Positions 27,770 through 37,614 are shown, numbered from the stretch's first letter. The stretch is 64,000 nucleotides of DNA from Pseudorhizobium flavum (GCF_902502825.2 NZ_LR723670.1:124001-188000); one strand, 5' to 3'. Translations and numbers: made by a program. Notes: generated by a model not told the origin, from the sequence alone.

Positions 27770-28755
27770 TCTGTTTTTGCTGCTGCCTTTGCCAGCAGCT
27801 CCACGTAATCATCGAGAACCCAGCGTATGGAGAGCGGCGTGGGATTGGCCGCCGTGCCGAGCGGATTTCGTCCCAGCATGACGATCGCGTCATGGACGAC
27901 CGCCGGCATTCTCGACATCAGCGGATCGGCCGCCAGCGCATTCTTCAGGTCCTCGCCGCCATAGGTGACGACGATGTCGACATCATCGAACGCATCGATC
28001 TTCTCTGCGCTGATGCCGCCGGAGAACTGGCCGGGACGGGAGGCCCCTGCCACGCTACTGGGCATGCTCAGGCCGAGGTCCTGGAAGAACTTCACCCGCG
28101 TGTCGTTGGTCGTATAGAAATTGATGACGCTGAGATTGGTCGTGTCCAGATGAGTAACGAACATTGCCGACTTGCCCTGGATCACGGGATGCTCGCTTCT
28201 CGCCTTGGCGATGTCGGCCTCGATCCGCTCGATCAGCGCCTGTCCTTCCTCCTCCATGCCGAGGCCGGCGCTGTTGAAGCGGATCATCTCCCGCCAATCC
28301 GTCGCCCAGGGCGATTCCGGATAGGCGATGACCGGCGCGATCTGGCTCAGCGTTTCGTAGTCTGCTCTCGACAGTCCAGAATAGGCAGCAAGGATCACAT
28401 CGGGATTGGTGGCGGCCACACTCTCGAAATCGATCCCGTCGCCCTCGTCGAAGAGCACGGGCATCTCTGCCCCTAGCTCGTTCAGCCTCTCCTCTACCCA
28501 GGGAAGCAGCCCGTCGCCGTTATCGTCACCGAAATTGGCTGCCGCAAATCCGACCGGAACGATGCCGAGCGCCAGCGGGACTTCGTGGTTCGCCCAGGCG
28601 ACGGTCGCCACACGTTCCGGCTTGCTGGCAATGGTCGTCGTACCGAACGCGTGCTTGACGGTGATCGGATACCTCGCCTGCTGGGCCGACGCCCCCGTGG
28701 TGGATAGCGAGCAGGACGCAATCGCGAGTGCGGACAGGAGAACGAAACGCAGCAA
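27766..28755 (-). CDS. Iron-siderophore ABC transporter substrate-binding protein
   Basis: The 329-residue periplasmic protein has a signal peptide (MLRFVLLSALAIASC to about SAQ) and the class III binding-protein fold of FepB/FhuD/FecB: PERVATVAWANHEVPLALG near residue 45, NPDVILAAYSG near 115, and a C-terminal DDYVELLAKA helix. The Cys in the leader (ASCSLS) could be a lipobox. It is the first gene of the minus-strand operon and delivers ferric siderophore to the permeases. The TonB-dependent receptor gene is divergent, 298 bases away. Confidence 0.92.
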   Translation of the reverse strand: MLRFVLLSALAIASCSLSTTGASAQQARYPITVKHAFGTTTIASKPERVATVAWANHEVPLALGIVPVGFAAANFGDDNGDGLLPWVEERLNELGAEMPVLFDEGDGIDFESVAATNPDVILAAYSGLSRADYETLSQIAPVIAYPESPWATDWREMIRFNSAGLGMEEEGQALIERIEADIAKARSEHPVIQGKSAMFVTHLDTTNLSVINFYTTNDTRVKFFQDLGLSMPSSVAGASRPGQFSGGISAEKIDAFDDVDIVVTYGGEDLKNALAADPLMSRMPAVVHDAIVMLGRNPLGTAANPTPLSIRWVLDDYVELLAKAAAKTE

Positions 28756-29053
28756 CGGGAGAGATCCTCCTTGGCAATAACTGGAGTGTCCGTGTCATCT
28801 TAGATTGCGTCCGTCAAGTCCTCCGCAGGTTTGTCTCCATGCCCTGCGGAAGTTTCCGGGGCTTCGTACAAGACCGCAGGAATCGACAATACTGGATTAA
28901 AGCTATCAAGTTATGGGCGGATGAGGTACAGGCCGATCGCTGCCATCGCCAAGGGTTCGAGGGGGAACTCCTGCAGGCCGCAGATGCAGCTCGTGCCAAC
29001 CGGCTGCTGCTGCGGCCGGGCTCCAGCAACATAGTGATCAGTTTCCGGGTTGA
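28756..29053. promoter_or_regulatory. Divergent control region of the siderophore uptake genes
   Basis: No gene lies in these 298 bases between the divergent binding-protein and receptor genes. An inverted repeat TCCGCAGG (28822-28829) N13 CCTGCGGA (28843-28850) is perfect. CCGCAGG occurs again at 28874-28880 and the palindrome CCTGCAGG at 28970-28977. These are candidate sites for the AraC-type regulator encoded beyond the receptor or for an iron regulator. No classical Fur box was recognised. Confidence 0.5.
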
Positions 29054-31183
29054 ATGATGAAGATCGATAGGCGAGGCGGTAATCCCACGGGGGGCAACAT
29101 GGCAGGGTGGCAGGCGATCCTGCTGAGTTGCACGGCATTGGCGGCCATCTCGGCCACGTCAGCCGTGGCCCAGGACGGGTCAGAGGCCGCCGGCGGCACC
29201 CAACTTGAAACCATCGTCATAGAGGGCAGCGGAAACGGCGACGATGACGCCCGCACGATCGTGGCGAGGAAGGCCACTGGCGTCGGCAAGATGCCGACCG
29301 AAGTCCTGCAGACGCCCGCTTCGGTTTCGGTCATCACCTCCAAGGAGGTCCAGGAACGTGGTGCCTCGACCGTCGAGCAGGTCGTCCAGTACACGGCCGG
29401 CGTCGTCACCGACTTCTACGGGTCGGACGACAGGTTCGACTACTTCGACATTCGTGGCTTTACCCCCTACACCTATCGCGACGGCTTGCCGATCGGCCGG
29501 ACCTTCGGCGCAGCACGGGAAGAGCCCTATGCGTTCGAGCGGATCGAGATACTGAAGGGCGCCAGCTCAGCGGGCTTCGGCGCGGCAGAGCCCGGCGGCT
29601 CGGTGAACTACGTGACCAAGCTTCCCAAGAGCGAGCGCTTCGGGGAAGTCTACGGCACCGTGGGCTCCTTCTCGCACAAGGAAGCGGGGATCGATTTCGG
29701 CGACAACATCACCGAAGATGACACCCTCTCCTATCGCCTGACCGGCATCTATCAGAATGCCGATGCCGAATATGATCATTCCCAGGACGACAAGAAGTTC
29801 ATCATGGGTGGTCTGACATGGCGTCCCGCAGACCTGACAAGCCTGTCGTTCGTCTTCGATCACCTGAACACGGATGGCGTTCCCGGCAGCGGCGGCCACC
29901 CGATCGGGTCCGATTTTGACCGCGACCGCTTCTTCGGCGAACCCGACTACTATTTCCGGACGACCAACCGGAACACCTACAGCGTGATGCTCGATCATGA
30001 CTTCGGCAACGGGCTGACCATCGGCTCCAATGCAAGGTACATGAAATCGGCTGACGCATTCGGAGGGGCCTACCTGTCGAATACCCGCACCGACGGTTCC
30101 AATCTGGCGGACCGCTATTACTTCGGCAGCGACAAGTCGAGCGAGCAGTTCGTCATCGACGCGAACCTGATGTACGAAACCCGCTTCAACGATGTCGAAA
30201 GCCGCACCCTCGCAGGCGTCGACTACAACAACTTCAATTCCCAGAATGTCGGCCTGTATATCCCCGGGGCACCGAGCATCAACTGGATGAATCCGGTCTA
30301 CTCCGGAGGGCCGGCCTCGACAGCGCCCAATTCAGGCACGCGCAACGACCAGACGACCAAGGGCATCTACGTCCAGCAGGACCTGACGTTCTTCGACAGG
30401 CTCACCGCGAGCATCGGCCTGCGGAACGACTGGCTCGACCTGCGTGAAAACAACCTGTTCACCGGCGTCGTCAAGGAGGGCGATTACAGCGAGTTCACCA
30501 AGCGCGTCGGCCTGAGCTACAAGATCACCGATGAGCTGGCCGCCTATGTGAGCTACGCAGAGTCTGTCGCGCCTCCGGGTGCAGGCAACGAGCCGACGAC
30601 CGGCAAGCAGTACGAAGCCGGCATCAAGTATCAGCCGGAGGCCTTTCCGGCGCTCTTCACGGCTTCGGTGTATGACCTCACGAAGGGGAATATCACCGTA
30701 TACGACAGCGTGACCTACCTGCCGACCACGGTCGAAGAGGTACGTCATCGCGGCATAGAGCTCGAGGCCAAGGCGGAAATCACCGATAACATCGGCCTGA
30801 TCGCGGCCTATACCTATATCGACTCCGAGATCAAGGAGCCGGGCGGAGCGAATGACGGAAATCGCCTGATGCGGGTGCCTGAGCATATGGCGTCCATCTG
30901 GGGCACCTACACGCTGCCAGGAAACGGCATCCGAGGTGACATGACGTTCGGTCTGGGAGCGCGCTATGTGGACTCCTATTTCACGAACATCACAAACACC
31001 ATAGCCTCGGAAAGCGCCGTGGTGTTCGATGCTTCGTTCACCTATGAGATCAGGGAGAACACCACGCTCCAGCTGAACGCCAGCAATATCTTCGACGAGA
31101 AGCATGTTGCGAGCCAGGACAGCGGCGGCGTCTACTACAATCCCGGCCGCGCAATCTACGCCACGCTGCGCCAGACCTGGTGA
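29054..31183 (+). CDS. TonB-dependent ferric-siderophore receptor
   Basis: The 709-residue outer-membrane receptor has a signal peptide ending near AVAQ, a plug domain (residues about 70-170: PASVSVITSKEVQERGA, VDYFDIRGF-like FDYFDIRGFTPY, IEILKGASSAGFGAAEPGG) and a beta-barrel ending in the aromatic residue W (YATLRQTW). It resembles FhuA/FoxA-type receptors; the exact siderophore is unknown. ATG 29054 or 29057 may start it; ATG 29099, just before the hydrophobic leader and after a G-run, is a real alternative. It is divergent from the ABC uptake operon. Confidence 0.93.
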   Translation: MMKIDRRGGNPTGGNMAGWQAILLSCTALAAISATSAVAQDGSEAAGGTQLETIVIEGSGNGDDDARTIVARKATGVGKMPTEVLQTPASVSVITSKEVQERGASTVEQVVQYTAGVVTDFYGSDDRFDYFDIRGFTPYTYRDGLPIGRTFGAAREEPYAFERIEILKGASSAGFGAAEPGGSVNYVTKLPKSERFGEVYGTVGSFSHKEAGIDFGDNITEDDTLSYRLTGIYQNADAEYDHSQDDKKFIMGGLTWRPADLTSLSFVFDHLNTDGVPGSGGHPIGSDFDRDRFFGEPDYYFRTTNRNTYSVMLDHDFGNGLTIGSNARYMKSADAFGGAYLSNTRTDGSNLADRYYFGSDKSSEQFVIDANLMYETRFNDVESRTLAGVDYNNFNSQNVGLYIPGAPSINWMNPVYSGGPASTAPNSGTRNDQTTKGIYVQQDLTFFDRLTASIGLRNDWLDLRENNLFTGVVKEGDYSEFTKRVGLSYKITDELAAYVSYAESVAPPGAGNEPTTGKQYEAGIKYQPEAFPALFTASVYDLTKGNITVYDSVTYLPTTVEEVRHRGIELEAKAEITDNIGLIAAYTYIDSEIKEPGGANDGNRLMRVPEHMASIWGTYTLPGNGIRGDMTFGLGARYVDSYFTNITNTIASESAVVFDASFTYEIRENTTLQLNASNIFDEKHVASQDSGGVYYNPGRAIYATLRQTW

Positions 31184-31193
31184 CAACGCAAAT

Positions 31194-31219
31194 CCCCGCC
31201 CGGGTCAGTTCGGGCGGGG
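31194..31219. terminator. Hairpin between receptor and AraC gene
   Basis: CCCCGCCCG (31194-31202) and CGGGCGGGG (31211-31219) form a perfect 9-bp stem with an 8-base loop. It lies 10 bases after the receptor stop and 2 bases from the convergent AraC stop, so it can serve both. It has no clear T-run. Confidence 0.7.
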
Positions 31220-31221
31220 AA

Positions 31222-32184
31222 CTATCGGTAGCGCTGCAGGCGGCGCCAGGACGCAGGGGTATCGCCGGCGACCTGGCGGAAGGCCTTGGTAAGATGGGCC
31301 TGGTCCGCAAATCCAAGCTGCAGGGCAATGTCGGCAACCGTCAGATCGGTCTCGGTCAGCAGCTTCTGTGCCAGCGCAACCCGGCGCGTGCGCTGCCACT
31401 GCTGCGGCGTCTCGCCGGTCGTCTGCTTGAAGACGTGGGTGAACCAGCTCTCCGACAGCCCCACGGTCTGGGCCATCTCGGCAACGCTGAGGCGCCCGTC
31501 GGTGCGCGCATCGAACCGGCCATGCAGCTTTTTAAGCTGCGCCTGCGTGAGCCGGCCGCCGGCCGGGGCCATCTCTTCCGCCGGAAGATCGAGAAGTGCA
31601 GTGGCTATGCTGCCGACGAGGCTTTCGCCATAGACGGCGTGCCTGGTGGGTGCGGCAAGCTCCTGGACCAGCAGACCCGCCAGCGTCTCGATCGGTCCGA
31701 CATTCTCGATCTCGACAGGCCGGCGCAGGATGGAACGTGCGGCCGCTCCTCCCAGGGCCGGGGCGATGAAGCGCAGAAGCCGGTCGCTGTGGAGGTGGAT
31801 ATCGAGATGCGAGAAGCGATGCGAGGAGGTGAAGGCCGTCCAGAGCGGGACGCCTGCCGGCACGTAGACCGCTCGTGTCATTGGCCGCGCGTCGCGTCCG
31901 ATGCCGCCTTCCCGGTTGGTCATTTGGATATGCGGCGATACGTCGTTGAAGAAGATGACGATTCGCGGGTCGGGAGAGAGGTAGTAGGCCTTCGCTCCCG
32001 ACTGGCCCTCTGCATCCCAGTAGACGCCGACGATGCCGTCGAAACTCCTCCACTGCGCAGGCACGAGCGGGCGGATACCCTCCGTGTAGCAGGTCATCGA
32101 GTGTCGGTAGCTCAATGGCGTTTCCTGAAGGCGGCGTAACGTCGCCGGGTATGAGAATGATGACGGGCTGGCACGGCTGGACAT
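31222..32184 (-). CDS. AraC family transcriptional regulator
   Basis: The 320-residue protein has an N-terminal ligand-sensing region and a C-terminal AraC DNA-binding domain (residues about 220-318) with two helix-turn-helix units: RLSVAEMAQTVGLSESWFTHVFKQ and LTVADIALQLGFADQAHLTKAFR. The second matches the family signature. Its position convergent with the receptor suggests that, like siderophore regulators such as RhrA, it activates the uptake genes; this is inference. In-frame ATG 32097 is a later possible start. Inverted repeats just upstream of its start could be autoregulatory. Confidence 0.9.
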   Translation of the reverse strand: MSSRASPSSFSYPATLRRLQETPLSYRHSMTCYTEGIRPLVPAQWRSFDGIVGVYWDAEGQSGAKAYYLSPDPRIVIFFNDVSPHIQMTNREGGIGRDARPMTRAVYVPAGVPLWTAFTSSHRFSHLDIHLHSDRLLRFIAPALGGAAARSILRRPVEIENVGPIETLAGLLVQELAAPTRHAVYGESLVGSIATALLDLPAEEMAPAGGRLTQAQLKKLHGRFDARTDGRLSVAEMAQTVGLSESWFTHVFKQTTGETPQQWQRTRRVALAQKLLTETDLTVADIALQLGFADQAHLTKAFRQVAGDTPASWRRLQRYR

Positions 32185-32202
32185 CTCGGTGATGCCCTAT
32201 CG

Positions 32203-32250
32203 TTCAGGCCATTGGGTAGACCTGAAACGACCGTCCCAATTTAACCTGAA
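32203..32250. promoter_or_regulatory. Inverted and direct repeats in the AraC-coxC intergenic region
   Basis: The 317-base gap 32185-32501 between the divergent AraC and coxC-like genes holds TTCAGG (32203-32208) N12 CCTGAA (32221-32226), with another CCTGAA at 32245-32250 in the same orientation and 24 bases on. I see no gene in this gap. The repeats are candidate AraC sites; the rest shows nothing recognisable. Confidence 0.35.
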
Positions 32251-32501
32251 CATTCTCGTCATGTTTGTCCATGCCCTGAGCGGATTTTCTACCGTCTGCC
32301 GTCCGTCGAGGACACGGCTGGCACAGAGGCACAGGCCTCGTCGCAATTGTCGTTCGCGGCAAGCAAACGGTGTCGCCGCTACGCACTGCCCTTTATGCGG
32401 TTGCATTCCCCCTTCTGATGCCAGCCTTCGTACCGGATGACGCATCGAACAAAGCTTGCTAGTCTTCGAAGGCAATCGGCTCCGGAATAGGCTTTTCGCG
32501 A

Positions 32502-33635
32502 ATGCTGGCACCCAATTACGATCTGGTCCTGGTGTTTGCCTCGATCGCGGTATCGATCATGGCTTCCTTTACGGGCCTGACGCTTACGAGGGGCATCAAC
32601 GCTCTGCCGGATGTGCGGCGGAAGTTCATGATCGTCATGGCATCGATGGCGCTCGGCGGCGGCATCTGGTCCATGCACTTCGTCGCGATGCTGGCGATGA
32701 GCCTGCCCGTCCCCATCAGCTATGATGCGATCAGCACCCTTGGCTCGGCGCTGATCGCCATCCTGATGTGCGGCATTGCCATCCTGATCATGCACTATGT
32801 CGGGCGCACCTGGATCCATACGGCGGTCGCCGGGACGATTCTCGGAAATGGTATCGTCGTCATGCACTATGTCGGCATGTCCGGCATTCGCGGCTGCTTG
32901 CCGACCTTCGAGCTGCCGGGCGTCGTGCTGGCCGTCCTGGGCGCGACGGCTATGGGGATTGTGGCGCTGCGGATTTCCTATGTTCGCCGCTCGACCGGCC
33001 ATATCTTCCTGGGCGCCATCATCTTCGGGCTGTCGGTCGTCCTCGTGCACTTCGTCGCCGTCGGCTGGACCGGTTTCCGTGTGGGCGAAGGATCAGGCGA
33101 CGTTGCGCCGCTGATCGACAATGGCATTCTGGCACTGCTGGTCATGCTGTCGGCCTTCGTGATCTGCGGGACGTTCCTGCTAACGGCGACCAACTTCGTG
33201 CTGGTAGGCACGTCCGAGGCATCGCCTTCCGTTTCCGCCTCCGCTCCGGTGACGAACACGCCCAAGCCGCAGCCCGAAACGAACGAGGCGCAACTGCCGG
33301 AGCATGGTCGCCTGCCCTACGAGCGCGACAAGCGCATTTATTTCGTTGAACCGTCGAAGGTCGCGGCCATTCGGGCGGAGGGGCATTATTCCATCATCTA
33401 CACCTCCGATGAAAAGCTCTTCTGTCCCCTCTCGATATCCGTGATCGAGAAGCGGCTCGACCCGCAGCAGTTCCTGCGTACCCACAGGAGCTACCTCGTC
33501 AATATTGAGCAGGTGGCGGCCTTCGAGCGCGCAAAGGACAACGGTCGATGTCTGTTCGAGGGAGTGGCCTCCCTCAAGTCCGCACCCGTCAGCCGCGCCT
33601 TCGTGCCGCGCGTTCGCAGCGCCTTGAGCATCTAG
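32502..33635 (+). CDS. coxC: MHYT-LytTR membrane sensor-regulator (CoxC/CoxH-like)
   Basis: The 377-residue protein starts with an MHYT sensor: seven predicted membrane helices with the repeated motifs SMHFVAM (near residue 52), IMHYVG (near 96), VMHYVG (near 121) and VLVHFVAV (near 182). The His and Met residues are proposed to bind metal and sense diatomic gases. A linker leads to a C-terminal LytTR DNA-binding domain (residues about 280-377: YFVEPSKVAAIRAEGHYSIIYT, FLRTHRSYLVNIEQV). The same architecture is known in CoxC and CoxH of carboxydotrophs. Its position before coxMSL suggests a membrane-bound transcriptional regulator of CO oxidation. Confidence 0.88.
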   Translation: MLAPNYDLVLVFASIAVSIMASFTGLTLTRGINALPDVRRKFMIVMASMALGGGIWSMHFVAMLAMSLPVPISYDAISTLGSALIAILMCGIAILIMHYVGRTWIHTAVAGTILGNGIVVMHYVGMSGIRGCLPTFELPGVVLAVLGATAMGIVALRISYVRRSTGHIFLGAIIFGLSVVLVHFVAVGWTGFRVGEGSGDVAPLIDNGILALLVMLSAFVICGTFLLTATNFVLVGTSEASPSVSASAPVTNTPKPQPETNEAQLPEHGRLPYERDKRIYFVEPSKVAAIRAEGHYSIIYTSDEKLFCPLSISVIEKRLDPQQFLRTHRSYLVNIEQVAAFERAKDNGRCLFEGVASLKSAPVSRAFVPRVRSALSI

Positions 33636-33655
33636 CCAGCGCGATCGGCTCTTTG

Positions 33656-33689
33656 CGCGTTTCGTGCAGCTATTTCGCATTTCGTGCAG
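33656..33689. promoter_or_regulatory. Tandem 14-bp direct repeat upstream of coxM (candidate LytTR operator)
   Basis: CGCGTTTCGTGCAG (33656-33669) and CGCATTTCGTGCAG (33676-33689) differ at one base and have a period of 20 bp, two helical turns. They start 21 bases after the coxC-like stop and end 104 bases before coxM. LytTR domains bind direct repeats spaced about two turns apart, so this is a strong candidate operator for the adjacent LytTR protein. The function is inference. Confidence 0.6.
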
Positions 33690-33793
33690 AACCGTTCGCC
33701 GCCAGGGTCTTCGACGTTGCGGCAGTGGGTGCCCCCTTCATCCTTCCATCAGAGGCGTGCCTGCCGGCTCGCTTCGTTTCTGGGAGGAAATCG

Positions 33794-34648
33794 ATGATAC
33801 CGGCACCCTTTGAATACCACCGCCCGGAGTCCGTCGAGGCGGCGGTGAAACTTATCGCCGACTTCGGTGATAGCGCCCGCGTGCTCGCCGGCGGCCACAG
33901 CCTCATCCCGATGATGAAGATGCGCATGACCGACATTGCGCATCTCGTAGACCTGCAGAAGATCGGCACCCTGAAGGGCATTCGGATCGACGGACGCAGC
34001 GTCACCATCGCCGCCATGACCACGCAACACGAATTGATCGCAAGCGCGGACCTGGCAAGTGTCGCCCCTATCCTTCGTGAAGCCGCGCTGCAGATCGCCG
34101 ATCCGCAGGTGCGCTATGTCGGCACGATCGGCGGCAACGTCGCCAACGGCGACCCCGGCAACGACATGCCGGCCCTGATGCAGTGTCTCGGCGCGACCTA
34201 CCACCTGCAAGGTCCGGATGGGGCTCGCACCGTCAAGGCGCGCGACTTCTACGAGGCCGCCTACTTCACCGCCCGCACGGACGAAGAGATTCTCACCGCG
34301 GTCAGCTTCGAGGCGCCGGCCGGCGGTCACGCCTATGTGAAGCAGAAGCGCAAGACCGGCGACTATGCCACGGCCGCGGCCGCGGTGGTGATCGCAAAAT
34401 CGGGCGGCAGCTGTTCCGCCGCATCGATCGCCATGACCAATCTTTCCGACACGCCCGTCTGGTGCGAGGGCGCCGGTGAAGCGCTGGTCGGCACTGCACT
34501 GGGCGCCGCCGATGTTGGAAACGCTGTCAATGCGATGCTCGAGGTCATCAACCCCCAGGATGACAACAAGGGTCCCGCGGAGTTCAAGCGCCACGCCGCC
34601 GCCGTTGTCCTGCGCCGCGCGATCGAACGCGCCGCGTCACGCGCCTGA
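33794..34648 (+). CDS. coxM: Aerobic CO dehydrogenase, FAD-binding medium subunit
   Basis: The 284-residue flavoprotein subunit transfers electrons from the iron-sulphur subunit to quinone. Both FAD motifs of the xanthine-oxidase family are present: AGGHSL near residues 32-37 and TIGGN near 111-115, at the same places as in Oligotropha CoxM. GGGAGGAAA at 33782-33790 supports ATG 33794; the open frame upstream has no such site. CoxS follows after 11 bases. Confidence 0.95.
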   Translation: MIPAPFEYHRPESVEAAVKLIADFGDSARVLAGGHSLIPMMKMRMTDIAHLVDLQKIGTLKGIRIDGRSVTIAAMTTQHELIASADLASVAPILREAALQIADPQVRYVGTIGGNVANGDPGNDMPALMQCLGATYHLQGPDGARTVKARDFYEAAYFTARTDEEILTAVSFEAPAGGHAYVKQKRKTGDYATAAAAVVIAKSGGSCSAASIAMTNLSDTPVWCEGAGEALVGTALGAADVGNAVNAMLEVINPQDDNKGPAEFKRHAAAVVLRRAIERAASRA

Positions 34649-34659
34649 AGGAGTTTCTC

Positions 34660-35151
34660 ATGAGCAAGACGCACATCAAGATGACGGTCAACGGAAAGGC
34701 CGTAGAACTGCTCGCAGAACCCCGTGAACTGCTGATCCACGTGCTCCGCGAAGAACTTTCGATCACAGGTCCCCATATCGGCTGCGAGACCACCCATTGC
34801 GGCGCCTGCACCGTGGACATGGACGGAAGATCGGTGAAATCCTGCACCGTCTTCGCGGCCCAGGCGAATGGCGCCAGCGTCACCACGATCGAGGGCGTTG
34901 GAACCGCGGACGGCCTGCACGTGCTGCAGACGATGTTCAAGGAGCATCACGGTCTGCAATGCGGCTTCTGCACACCGGGCATGATTACCCGCGCCTATCG
35001 GCTGCTGCAGGAAAATCCCGATCCGACCGAAGAGGAGGTCCGCTTCGGCATGTCCGGAAATCTGTGCCGCTGCACCGGCTACCAGAACATCGTCAAGGCG
35101 ATCCTCGCCGCGGCGGCTGAACTCAATGCGGTCAAGGAGGCGGCACAATGA
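34660..35151 (+). CDS. coxS: Aerobic CO dehydrogenase, 2Fe-2S small subunit
   Basis: The 163-residue subunit carries two [2Fe-2S] clusters. The plant-ferredoxin type site is C42, C47, C50 and C62 (CETTHCGAC then SC); the second lies in QCGFC near residue 101 and LCRCTG near 136. It passes electrons from the Mo site in CoxL to the FAD in CoxM. Its stop overlaps the coxL start (ATGA 35148-35151). Confidence 0.97.
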   Translation: MSKTHIKMTVNGKAVELLAEPRELLIHVLREELSITGPHIGCETTHCGACTVDMDGRSVKSCTVFAAQANGASVTTIEGVGTADGLHVLQTMFKEHHGLQCGFCTPGMITRAYRLLQENPDPTEEEVRFGMSGNLCRCTGYQNIVKAILAAAAELNAVKEAAQ

Positions 35152-37568
35152 ACGAGATGACACCCCCGAACACCGAACGCGCTGCAGCCCTCAAGGGCCT
35201 CGGTTCCTCCCGCAAGCGCGTCGAGGACGCCCGCTTCACCCAGGGCAAGGGCAATTACGTCGATGACATCAAGATGCCCGGCATGCTGTTCGGCGATTTC
35301 GTCCGCAGCCCCTATGCCCACGCCCGCATCACGTCGATTAACGCCGATAAGGCGAAGGCGCTTCCCGGTGTGATCGCGGTGCTGACCGCGGCCGATCTCG
35401 CGCCGCTCAACCTGCATTGGATGCCGACGCTCGCCGGCGACGTGCAGATGGTGCTCGCCGACGGCAAGGTTCTGTTCCAGGGCCAGGAAGTCGCCTTCGT
35501 CGTGGCCGAGAACCGTTATATCGCGGCAGACGCGGTGGAACTGGTGGAGGTCGGATACGAGGAGCTTCCTGTCGTCGTCGATCCGTTCGCGGCCGAGGCT
35601 CCGGATGCGCCGGTTTTGCGCGAGGATCTCGCGGGCAAGACCGAGGGCGCGCACGGACCGCGGCGTCACCACAACCACATCTTCACCTGGGAACAGGGCG
35701 ATAGGGACGCGACCGAGAAAGTGCTCGGCTCGGCGGACGTGGTGGCCGAGGAGATGGTCTACTATCACCGCACCCACCCCTGTCCGCTGGAGACCTGCGG
35801 CTGCGTCGCCTCGATGGACAAGGTCAACGGCAAGCTGACGGTCTGGGGCACCTTCCAGGCGCCGCACGCGGTGCGGACGGTTGCCTCCCTCATCTCCGGC
35901 ATCGCCGAGCACAATATCCGCGTCATATCGCCGGATATCGGTGGCGGCTTCGGCAACAAGGTCGGCGTCTATCCGGGCTACATCTGCTCCATCGTCGCCT
36001 CCATCGTCACCGGCGTCCCGGTGAAGTGGGTCGAGGACCGGATGGAAAACCTGATGGCGACCGCCTTTGCCCGCGACTACTGGATGAAGGGCAAGATTTC
36101 GGCGACAAAGGACGGCAAGATCACCGGCCTGTCGTGTCATGTGACGGCCGACCACGGCGCCTTCGACGCCTGCGCCGACCCGACCAAGTTCCCGGCCGGA
36201 TTCTTCAATATCTGCACCGGTTCCTACGACATCCCGGTCGCCTATCTCGCGGTCGACGGGGTCTATACCAACAAGGCCCCGGGCGGCGTCGCCTATCGCT
36301 GCTCCTTCCGGGTGACGGAAGCGGCCTATTTCATTGAGCGGATGATCGAGGTGCTGGCGATCAAGCTCGGCATGGATGCGGCCGAACTCAGGCGCAAGAA
36401 CTTCATCCGCAAGGACCAGTTCCCCTATCACTCGGCGCTCGGCTGGGAATATGACTCCGGCGACTATCACACCGCCTGGGACAAGGCGTTGAAAGCCGTC
36501 GATTACGAGGGGCTGCGACGTGAGCAGGCCCAGCGGATCCAGGACTTCAAGGCCGGAAAAACCCGCAAGCTCCTCGGCATCGGCCTTACCCACTTCACTG
36601 AAATCGTCGGTGCAGGTCCGGTCAAGAACTGCGACATCCTGGGGCTCGGCATGTTCGACTCCTGCGAGATCCGCATCCATCCGACGGGGTCGGCGATCGC
36701 GCGTCTCGGGACGATCAGCCAGGGCCAGGGCCATGCCACGACCTTCGCCCAGATCCTCGCCTCCGAGATCGGCATCCCCGCCGATGACATCACGGTGGAG
36801 GAGGGCGACACGGACACGGCGCCCTATGGTCTCGGCACCTACGGCTCGCGCTCGACCCCGGTCGCGGGGGCGGCGACCGCCATGGCCGGCCGCAAGATCC
36901 GCGCGAAAGCCCAGATGATTGCTGCCTATCTGCTGGAGGTCCATGACGACGACGTCGAATGGGATGTCGACCGCTTTGCGGTCAAGGGCGCGCCCGAGCG
37001 CTTCAAGACCATGAAGGAGATCGCGTTTGCCGCCTACAACCAGGCGATCCCGGGTCTCGAGCCTGGCCTGGAGGCGGTGAGCTACTTCGACCCGCCGAAC
37101 ATGACCTATCCCTTCGGCGCCTATATCTGCGTCATGGAAATCGACGTCGATACCGGCGAGCACGAGATCCGCCAGTTCTACGCGCTCGATGATTGCGGCA
37201 CACGCATTAATCCGATGATCATTGAGGGTCAGATCCATGGCGGTGCGACGGAAGGCTACGCCATCGCCATGGGTCAGGAGATTGCCTACGACGACATGGG
37301 CAACGTGAAGACCGGAACCCTGATGGACTTCTTCCTGCCGACGGCCTGGGAGACGCCGCACTACACGACCGACTTCACCGTCACCCCTTCGCCGCATCAC
37401 CCGATCGGCGCCAAGGGCGTGGGCGAAAGCCCGAACGTTGGTTCGGTGCCTGCCTTTTCCAACGCCGTGCATGACGCGTTCCGTGCCTTCGGGCTGACAC
37501 AGACGCACATGCCCCATGATCACTGGCGGATCTGGAAGACGGCGCACGAACTCGGCCTGCACGGCTGA
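35148..37568 (+). CDS. coxL: Form I aerobic CO dehydrogenase, molybdenum large subunit
   Basis: The 806-residue catalytic subunit oxidises CO with water to CO2 at a Mo-Cu centre. The diagnostic active-site loop AYRCSFR is present with the copper-ligating Cys at residue 385 (codon at 36300). Form II or putative Cox-like enzymes have AYRGAGR instead. Other cofactor motifs are GGGFGNK near residue 265, [10 protein letters not shown] near 526 and GVGESPNVG near 760 with the conserved Glu. Length equals the Oligotropha enzyme (809). Overlap with coxS gives coupled translation. A hairpin lies 10 bases after its stop. Confidence 0.97.
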   Translation: MNEMTPPNTERAAALKGLGSSRKRVEDARFTQGKGNYVDDIKMPGMLFGDFVRSPYAHARITSINADKAKALPGVIAVLTAADLAPLNLHWMPTLAGDVQMVLADGKVLFQGQEVAFVVAENRYIAADAVELVEVGYEELPVVVDPFAAEAPDAPVLREDLAGKTEGAHGPRRHHNHIFTWEQGDRDATEKVLGSADVVAEEMVYYHRTHPCPLETCGCVASMDKVNGKLTVWGTFQAPHAVRTVASLISGIAEHNIRVISPDIGGGFGNKVGVYPGYICSIVASIVTGVPVKWVEDRMENLMATAFARDYWMKGKISATKDGKITGLSCHVTADHGAFDACADPTKFPAGFFNICTGSYDIPVAYLAVDGVYTNKAPGGVAYRCSFRVTEAAYFIERMIEVLAIKLGMDAAELRRKNFIRKDQFPYHSALGWEYDSGDYHTAWDKALKAVDYEGLRREQAQRIQDFKAGKTRKLLGIGLTHFTEIVGAGPVKNCDILGLGMFDSCEIRIHPTGSAIARLGTISQGQGHATTFAQILASEIGIPADDITVEEGDTDTAPYGLGTYGSRSTPVAGAATAMAGRKIRAKAQMIAAYLLEVHDDDVEWDVDRFAVKGAPERFKTMKEIAFAAYNQAIPGLEPGLEAVSYFDPPNMTYPFGAYICVMEIDVDTGEHEIRQFYALDDCGTRINPMIIEGQIHGGATEGYAIAMGQEIAYDDMGNVKTGTLMDFFLPTAWETPHYTTDFTVTPSPHHPIGAKGVGESPNVGSVPAFSNAVHDAFRAFGLTQTHMPHDHWRIWKTAHELGLHG

Positions 37569-37577
37569 GGATGCGGA

Positions 37578-37606
37578 AAGCGGGCCGGTACGCGGCCGGC
37601 CCGCTT
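37578..37606 (+). terminator. 11-bp hairpin between coxL and coxD
   Basis: AAGCGGGCCGG (37578-37588) pairs perfectly with CCGGCCCGCTT (37596-37606) across a 7-base loop, followed by CTTG. It sits in the only real gap between coxS and coxF. It may cause partial termination or protect the coxMSL message, lowering expression of the maturation genes. Confidence 0.6.
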
Positions 37607-37614
37607 CTTGCCGG

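Noticed and set aside
35079..37562. An 827-codon open frame opposite coxL
   Set aside because: Antisense shadow of a gene with complete cofactor motifs; no start signal or domain.
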